From contig NC_081406.1 in the NCBI RefSeq assembly GCF_030272615.1, positions 230,570,896-230,634,895 on the forward strand: DNA of 64,000 nt, given 5' to 3'. The notes under the pieces were generated by a model. That model saw nothing but the letters and a program-made list of their open reading frames with translations. It did no database searches and was not told the DNA's origin. The first letter of the stretch is position 1. Each line of letters starts with the position of its first letter. This stretch comes from Cryptomeria japonica. Taxonomy: Eukaryota; Streptophyta; Pinopsida; Cupressales; Cupressaceae. Shown here piece after piece: positions 58,226 to 64,000 of the stretch. Both the position numbers and the translations under genes were made by a program.

Positions 58226-59655
58226 TCAAAGAACCCCCCCCAAAAGTGATGATTTGGCACTTTATAAGTAGTGCGTATACAATGGCCCACTTGCAAAAAA
58301 TGGCAAAGTGGACTTCTGATTACAATTTTACAACTACCTCAATAAGGACAAAAGAGACTCAAACTGATAATGCAAGAGATCTAACTTAGATCCAAGCAAT
58401 TTATAAGTACCTAATATGCCAAATAAGACCAATATCTGAAAGTACAATTTCCACTCAAAATCTCTGAAATCTGATCATAGATTATGAAGGTAGATGAAAA
58501 AACATGCACTTTCAAAAAAAAATGGCACCTAAAAAGGAGGTTGTATGAGCTCAAACGAGGCCTTTGAAGTTGCAGAATTGAGGACTGGATAGGTACAGCT
58601 AAGAGAATTTGAAAATTCTTAAAAACCTGTGCACCAAAATCAGAAAATAACCACACCACTATGAAGATCACGAAATTTTAGCCCATTTCAAAAAAAAATT
58701 GCACCAAAAAAGGAGCAAAAATGAGCAAGATATGGCCTTTCAAAGTTGGACTGCAAAACTGAAAAGCTCAATGGAGAGGGGGTCAAAAAATTTCAAAAAG
58801 CTGCTGATGTGGCTCTGACATCAACAATTCACTGTCTTAAATTTGACGGCCATATGACCGTCGTGAAAACTTCGCCTCCCTGCTGACTGGGTGTTTGTAC
58901 TGTACGGACTGCTGACTGTGCAAGCTTATGTGGCGTACGGATCTGACAGGGCACGGTGACTGTGCGTACGGAGGTCGACCGCGGGCCAGTGGCCGCCTAC
59001 CACGTGGCAGATGCAGGTCCATCGGTTTAGTGGACGTCGGTGGGCTGGGGTCGTCGGAGGTGGGCCAGAAGCTGAGGGAAGCCGGCGGCGAAAGCGAGGT
59101 GGCCGATGGGAGGTTGCCGATGGGACCTGCTCGGGCAGCGGTGGGGCGAGCGGCCGCTGTACAGCGGGGAGGAGAGGTGCCATCGGCGGGATGTTGACCG
59201 ACAGCAGGGCCCGGCTGGCGGACGGACTGGCAGGAGTACCACAGGGTACACAGCCGGAGCGGGCGCAGAGATCGGGAAGTACGGGCGGCACAGCCCGTAA
59301 AAATCTACAAAATAATGACAGAGTACGAAAAGCACGGGTTGGGGGTTTGCAGACCCCCAAAAAAAAATTTTGATTTTTTTTTTAAATTTTTTTATCGCTT
59401 TTTCCGAAAATTTTATTTTACTTTTTTTTTTTTGAAAAAAAATTTCGAAATCCGTACGATAATAGCCAAAATGGGGGAAAAAAATTTCTCACCAAAATAG
59501 GTCGACTTTATAGTCGAATTTTATGGAAACGGCCTCCCGGATTCAACGGTGATGTCCAAATCATTGTATGACGCCCCCAAAAAATGAAGATCCCCAAATC
59601 CGAAAATAGAAACCTTCCACGATGTCTCCAAAAACCAATCAATGAAGCCCCAATA
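58226..59655 (-). other. Copia-1 untranslated leader with GC-rich island
   Basis: About 1.5 kb between primer site and gag start, long for a copia leader. 58840-59310 is strikingly GC- and CpG-rich (CGGCGGCGAAAGCG, GAGCGGCCGCTG) in an otherwise AT-rich window. Long open frames exist on both strands here (minus 58926-59360, plus 59011-59373), as expected from lack of AT-rich stops; I recognise no domain. 59350-59450 is a T-rich (minus A-rich) stretch. Confidence 0.7.
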
Positions 59656-59667
59656 GCTCTGATACCA
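59656..59667 (-). promoter_or_regulatory. Primer-binding site of copia-1 (tRNA-iMet)
   Basis: The minus strand reads TGGTATCAGAGC directly after the 5' LTR end CCTACA: a perfect 12-base initiator-Met tRNA site. Confidence 0.97.
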
Positions 59668-60118
59668 TGTAGGATTTTGCCAAGATCAAGGGCACAATGA
59701 AAAGCATAAAAAGAGACAATAGAATGACAAGAACAAACTATATTCTCATCAATATGCAAAAATGATCAACTGGATTAACCAATACAATGAATATAGGCTT
59801 GCTTATATAGGCAAGGCCATATGGATGTATGAGCACACAAATATGACATGTGGCTCAGTGAGAAACAAGGGTAGGTAAGAAATACTAGGGGTAGGTAGGA
59901 GAAATAATATAATATTTCACAAGAGGTGGATGACCCACCGAATGTGGAGTGTAACAGAAAAATAAGATCACACAAGGTGGAATTTCTCCTACAAGCTCTA
60001 TCCCTATGTGCACACTTCCCTAAGTGTCTCAAATCCAAACTACGAAGAGATGCATTATCCTAAGTTAACTTAAGTAAAGTGTAATAATATCCAAAATGAA
60101 TATTTGTTTACACCAACA
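59668..60118 (-). mobile_element. Copia-1 5' LTR
   Basis: Same 451-bp length and limits as the left copy. TATA box CCTATATAAGC on the minus strand near 59810. It would drive the gag-pol transcript leftwards. Confidence 0.95.
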
Positions 60119-60234
60119 ATGCATCTATTTCATTGATTTGTGTTTAAGGTTGCTAAATTAGTTAAGGATTTTGTGATTCGTCCTTTTAGTCTAATTAGCT
60201 ATGTTTAACCTAACATATTTTAAGCATGAAAGCA
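60119..60234 (+). mobile_element. Tat-1 3' LTR, second segment
   Basis: Resumes the LTR after copia-1 and ends ATGAAAGCA at 60234, followed by the AACAT target duplication and chromovirus integrase codons. Confidence 0.85.
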
Positions 60235-60990
60235 AACATAAGCATGGATTTTATACTTGGATTGCCTAGAACACAGAGAGGAAATGATTCTATATTTGTG
60301 GTAGTGGATAGATTCTTAAAAATGGCATATTTCATATCCTATAAGAAGACAACATATGTCATGCATATAGCTGACCTATTTTTCAAAGAGGTGTTGAGAC
60401 TACATGGATTACCTAAGAGCATAGTTTCTGACAGAGACACTAAATTTGTTGGATATATTTGGAGGACACTTTGGAAGAAGATGAACATGGATTTGAAATT
60501 CAGTTCTACTTTTCACCCACAGACTAATGGATAGACATAAGTAGTAAATAGGAGTTTGGGAAATTTGTTTAGATGTCTAGTTGGAGACAAAACTGTAAGT
60601 TGGTACTTGATCCTTGCACAAGCAGAGTTTGCCTACAACAATTCAGTGAACATGAGTATCAAAAGAACACCCTTGCTAATTGTTATCGGAATACACTCAA
60701 GAGGTATATCAGAGTTGAGAGACATCAGTAATGAAGATAAATGGAGTGCAAAAGTGGAAGAATTTGCAAAACATATGAAGACGATACATACTTAGGTCAA
60801 GCAACATTTGGAGGACATGAACAATAAGTATAAGGAGAAAGTAGATGAAAACAGGAGACACAAGGAATTTGAAGTTGGAGAGGAAGTAATGGTGTATTTG
60901 AGAATTAAGAAATATTTCCAATTGGTACCTACAATAAGTTGAAGATGAGGAAGTTTGGACCTTGTAAGATCTTGAAGAAATTTAGTTTCG
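60235..60990 (+). pseudogene. Chromovirus integrase, catalytic and C-terminal part
   Basis: Continues from 20766. [20 protein letters not shown] (first catalytic Asp), [16 protein letters not shown] (second Asp) and FHPQTNG are present. The next codons read Gly-stop-Thr-stop-Val-Val-Asn where the family has GQTEVVN, so the catalytic Glu codon is now a stop. The C-terminal domain continues at 60800-60990 (EFEVGEEVMVYLRIKKY), with a frameshift near 60930. Confidence 0.9.
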
Positions 60991-60999
60991 GAAATGCAT

Positions 61000-61299
61000 A
61001 TGAAGTGGAGTTACTTGATACTTTGGGTATTTCACCTATACTCAACATTGTAGACCTACATCAGTATCATGAGGCAAAATTGAATGAAGATAGTGCAATA
61101 AACTTAGAGAAGTAGATAATCCAGAGGGTACCAGATCAAATTGAAGATATTTTGGATAGTAGAATATGGTGTAGCACCCGAGACAAACAATACAGAGAGT
61201 ATCTCGTGAAGTGGAAGGGCAGACCAGTTGAAGACTCATCATGGATTTCTTAGGTAGAGGTAGACCATCTTGGTTTTCCTCTGATCCTTGCAAAGTGAG
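61000..61299 (+). pseudogene. Chromovirus integrase C-terminal chromodomain
   Basis: The chromodomain frame from 61116 reads DQIEDILDSRIW, then YREYLVKWKGRPVEDSSW, the conserved WKG.P...SSWE core, and ends VDHLGFPLILAK. A TAG stop interrupts just after SSWIS, where Glu is usual. In chromoviruses this domain can direct integration to particular chromatin. The region between 60990 and 61116 is frameshifted linker. Confidence 0.9.
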
Positions 61300-61328
61300 G
61301 GACTCACTTTTCATCAACCCTAGATGTT

Positions 61329-61826
61329 TGATGCAAGAGCATCCTTGGTTCTTGGCAATCTTACATCAACCAAAAACATTTTCTTTCTGTTTTTCTTTCT
61401 ATTTTGCAGTTTCAACATTTCTTTCTATGTTTTATTTCATTTGCACACCAAATATTTTGGAGATGGATTTTGTTTGTAGACATGTTCATCTACCTTACCC
61501 TAAGTCCATGGGATGTTTGGATCTTTTCCCGACAAGTTATCGCTTCCGAAATCTAAGATAGTTTTGCTAATTAGAGCATCTAAGCCACTTGGACCTATTT
61601 CTCTAATGGAGAACCCTTCAGATAATTTTTGTAGCTTGTGGAGCCTAATTTCATTTCTCCCAACATTCCTTGGCTTGTGGACGACCTTCCTTTGTGTTAG
61701 CACATCTTTCTATGTTGTTTTTGGAGGGCTTCCTTTGGCGGAGGCCAACCTTGTTGTTTTACATATTACATCTTCTTCATCGGTAATTGTTCTCATCTTG
61801 GGCTGATGCAAATCATTCTTGAGCTA
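61329..61826 (+). mobile_element. Chromovirus 3' LTR, truncated by copia-C
   Basis: Starts TGATGCAAGAGCATCCTTGG and follows the 5' LTR collinearly to AAATCATTCTTGAGCTATG, with roughly 10% divergence by eye. The remaining ~300 bp of the LTR are not in the window. Confidence 0.9.
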
Positions 61827-61831
61827 TGAAT

Positions 61832-62953
61832 TGATAGACTTATAAAGCACTGGGAGGGGGAGGTGAATCAGTGACAACAAAAACAACACTACTTTAAACA
61901 CTGACCGATAGATATACTTAATAAGTTTACTCAACACTATGCATACAATCCAAAATGATATTAAAGCACCCATAATAAGTAAAACATCCATCATAACACA
62001 AGTGTTTATACGTGGAAAAACCAAATGGGAAAAACCACGGTGAGATGGGACTAACAAGTTAACTATCTGCAGTAATAGGTAACTAACCGATTAAGGTCTA
62101 CAAAAGTGCTATGCTAGGAGTGAATCCTGTTAAATATCCCAAAGCACTGTTAGGAGCTATACCCTGTTAAAGGTAGTACCCTATTAGGAGTAACCTTAGT
62201 AGAGGATTTCAGAATCCAAACTAATGGGTCACCTTGTTAAAGGATTTGTACAATGAAGCTTGTTAGAGCTTACCCAGTTAGGAGATTTGACTATTGTAGT
62301 GATTAGAAAACAATAGGTGGTGTGATCTAGAAGTAGCACAACTTTCTTGAATAGATCCTTTTCTGTGCACTCAAAATTGCATCACCAACATATTCTGCAA
62401 TGCCTTCAATAACTTAACACTTCTATCTCGCATCATATCATCTCATATCATGACCTTAAAATAGTTAATCATAATGTCATTATATAGACATTTAGATTTC
62501 ATCTCGGCTTTAGAAATTATATCAAAATTTCCTAGGTGAAGTGTATCTGGACAATCAACCATAACTCATAACAAATTACCGCCAATTTTTTTTGGTTAGG
62601 GTAACTCATCACGACTGGTGATAACTCATCACACAATCAATGAATACCATTTGGAACACTGATACCAGTTAGAGTTAACCATTTCATCATGTAAACCAAT
62701 TGTCCTCCATTGCTTCTTTGATGGTCTCCGTTGAATCTTCAAGTTGGTGTCAAGTTATTCCCTACATATACCGGTTGTCTACATGTACCAGTTGACACTC
62801 TCTAAACCATCATAAACTAAACTTCCAATACCGGTTGCAATACAAGTAACTTTAGAAGTAATACCGGTAGACAATGTGAACATATATGTGTGTATACATA
62901 TTCCATAAATGACAACATATGAAGTCATTCATTACAATCATCATCAAGCCAAC
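61832..62953 (-). mobile_element. Copia-C 3' LTR
   Basis: 1122 bp; plus-strand start TGATAGACTTATAAAGCACTG and end CCAACA. Contains GGGAGGGGGAGGTGAATCAGTG and ACACAAGTGTTTATACGTGG, as in the copia-2 LTR. The polypurine tract (minus CAAAGGGGGAGAT, 62954-62966) on its right shows that the element is on the minus strand and extends beyond the window. Confidence 0.85.
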
Positions 62954-62966
62954 AATCTCCCCCTTT

Positions 62967-64000
62967 GGCATTGATGGCAACACTTACAAAATTTTACAAC
63001 TTTAAAATTAAGTGTTCTTACAAAAATTGTACACATATATTTCTACTCCCCCTTAAGAATACATACAAAATTTTCACAACACATACATATTTCTACTCCC
63101 CCTTTGACAACAATGCCAAATTGAAAAGTAAAATACACACACACACACACATGTATATATATAGAAAAATTTGCATCAAATGTTTACATATACAAAAACT
63201 TTAAAGTCTGTATTAAGGAGTGTTCAATTCAATTTGCAAGAAAATGTCACTGAAGGTAATATTCATTTGAGAAAAATTATTTTCCCATGTTTCCAGTAAA
63301 GTCTCAGAAATCTCAATGGTTGTCATGATCTGTGCAGAAAATTCTTCCATTGCATCAATTGTACTCATCTTTGGAGTCACCAAAACCACTTCTGCATCCT
63401 TGTATACTCATAAGATGTCCACTTTAGGTCTTAACCAGTTCTTTAGTTCTTTCAAGGATCAGAGTCTCTTGGCCTATTCATAATCATAGACATCTAACCA
63501 ACTTTGCAAATCATACATAGATTTACCAAAAGCTAAGAATGAGTCCTGTAAAGGTATGTAGGAATTACATATCTTTGCCAGTTCCAGTTTTGTCTCTGTT
63601 CGCTTCTTAACTATATCAGCATATAAAAATGAAACATTAGATGTGTAGGCTAGAATTCTACCTCCCGACTCAATAGCTTTTCTCAAAAGATCTTTATTAA
63701 GGGATAAAGAAATTTTCCCTTTATCAATATCTTTCATTATCTGTTCTCCTCTTTTCTTCCTTTAGTTTTTCTCAGCCATAGTTTGAGCTGCTTTCTCAAG
63801 GGACTTGAGTTGGTCAAAAGTATCAACAACCAATTGTCCAAGCTTATCAATAGGAGTTGACAAATTCCCTATAGAAGTCTTCGGTAGAAGACTTGACAAA
63901 ATCTTCACAATAGTTTGGATGGTTTCTGCTTCCTTCTTCTGTTCCTTAAGCCTCTTCTTTTGTGCTCATGTTGTCAACATCTATAGGCCCTTTGATGCCA
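62967..64000 (-). pseudogene. Copia-C internal region with unrecognised frame
   Basis: Minus-strand frame, nearly open from about 63965 to 63474 with one TAA near 63758. It is rich in Lys, Glu and Leu with heptad-like spacing (RLKEQKKEAETIQTIVKIL, QLKSLEKAAQTMAEKN), then GKISLSLNKDLLRKAIES and LAYTSNVSFLYADIV. No copia domain is recognised. RNase H, expected within ~400 bp of the polypurine tract as in copia-2, is absent, so this is an extra 3' frame or a replaced internal region. An (AC)n tract lies at 63135-63151. Confidence 0.5.

Larger units (their letters stand above)
53377..60118 (-). mobile_element. Copia-1, near full-length Ty1/copia element
   Basis: 6742 bp. LTRs 53377-53827 and 59668-60118, both 451 bp, with about 9 differences by eye (2%). 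Minus-strand LTR limits are TGTTGG...CCTACA. Flanking ATACA and ATGCA form a one-mismatch 5-bp target duplication. Primer site and polypurine tract are intact. A single gag-pol frame runs from 58156 to 54098, with premature stops but no frameshift that I can see. Inserted in the Tat-1 3' LTR; the youngest element of the window. Confidence 0.95.
20767..60234 (+). mobile_element. Tat-lineage Ty3/gypsy element (Tat-1), host to three insertions
   Basis: Bounded by LTRs starting TGTAGACACCTAAAAATG at 20767 and 52310, the latter ending GCA at 60234, with a 5-bp target duplication. Its own parts are: 5' LTR piece 20767-21520, leader 33061-35623, gag-protease 35624-39710, RT-RNase H-second RNase H-integrase 43386-46797, spacer, antisense PMD gene 49515-51962, polypurine tract 52297-52309 and 3' LTR. 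A second, archaeal-type RNase H between RNase H and integrase is diagnostic of the Tat lineage. Insertions are Tat-2, copia-2 and copia-1. Roughly 5% LTR divergence by eye. Confidence 0.85.
16383..61826 (+). mobile_element. Chromovirus (Ty3/gypsy), split by nested insertion
   Basis: Plus-strand gypsy element with 5' LTR (16383), tRNA-Met primer site, gag, protease, RT, RNase H, integrase and a C-terminal chromodomain. This order plus the chromodomain defines chromoviruses. It is discontinuous: coding sequence stops at 20766 within integrase and resumes at 60235, the gap being the Tat-1 element. The 3' LTR (61329 on) is cut off at about 61826 by copia-C. The left flank is copia-B integrase; the right target duplication is not visible. 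Its LTR copies differ by clearly more than those of copia-1, and it must predate Tat-1. Confidence 0.9.

Noticed and set aside
58926-59373. Overlapping frames on both strands in the GC-rich island as host exons
   Set aside because: Lack of stops is expected at this base composition; no domain, splice signal or start context supports a gene.
1-64000. tRNA, rRNA or other structural RNA genes
   Set aside because: Only 12-base primer-binding sites complementary to tRNA-Met were found; no cloverleaf or rRNA sequence was recognised.

Overview
The window looks like repeat-rich nuclear DNA of a seed plant. The evidence is a set of AT-rich, long-LTR Ty1/copia and Ty3/gypsy retrotransposons of plant type (chromovirus and Tat lineages), primer-binding sites matching plant initiator-Met tRNA, and plant mobile domain (PMD) proteins. 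Several nested, decayed elements without any host gene suggest a large genome, possibly a gymnosperm; that last step is inference. I found no tRNA, rRNA, CRISPR array or intact host gene. Nearly all coding sequence is retrotransposon pseudogene.

Layout. 1-763 is the end of a copia LTR. 764-10.8 kb is mostly unassigned AT-rich DNA with a (TA)n tract and a solo Tat-type LTR (about 4355-5473) bracketed by 254-bp direct repeats. 10.8-16.4 kb holds two minus-strand copia remnants (A: gag-protease; B: integrase-RT-RNase H) sharing one LTR. A chromovirus (plus strand, 16383-61826) sits in copia B. Its integrase is split by a ~39.5-kb insertion at 20767-60234, a plus-strand Tat-lineage element (Tat-1) with 5-bp target duplications GACAT/AACAT. 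Tat-1 itself contains a second Tat-type element in inverse orientation (Tat-2, 21521-33060, minus), an internally deleted copia (copia-2, 39711-43385) and a nearly complete copia (copia-1, 53377-60118). Another copia (copia-C) interrupts the chromovirus 3' LTR at 61832 and runs off the window.

The most interesting signal is in the two Tat elements. Each carries, antisense to gag-pol and downstream of pol, a gene encoding a PMD protein. Both copies show a well-formed intron upstream of the PMD. The two proteins align without a gap for 68 residues from the proposed splice junction to the conserved HLP motif. Each intron contains a helically phased array: a degenerate core resembling GCGCRTTTGT, repeated about 12 times every ~20 bp with unconserved linkers. 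Related arrays (20-22 bp period) lie in the leaders upstream of gag and read in the gag direction. Thus each of the two oppositely directed transcription units is preceded by an array in its own orientation.

All open reading frames carry stops or frameshifts, so the elements look inactive here. Copia-1 is the youngest by LTR comparison (about 9 differences in 451 bp by eye).
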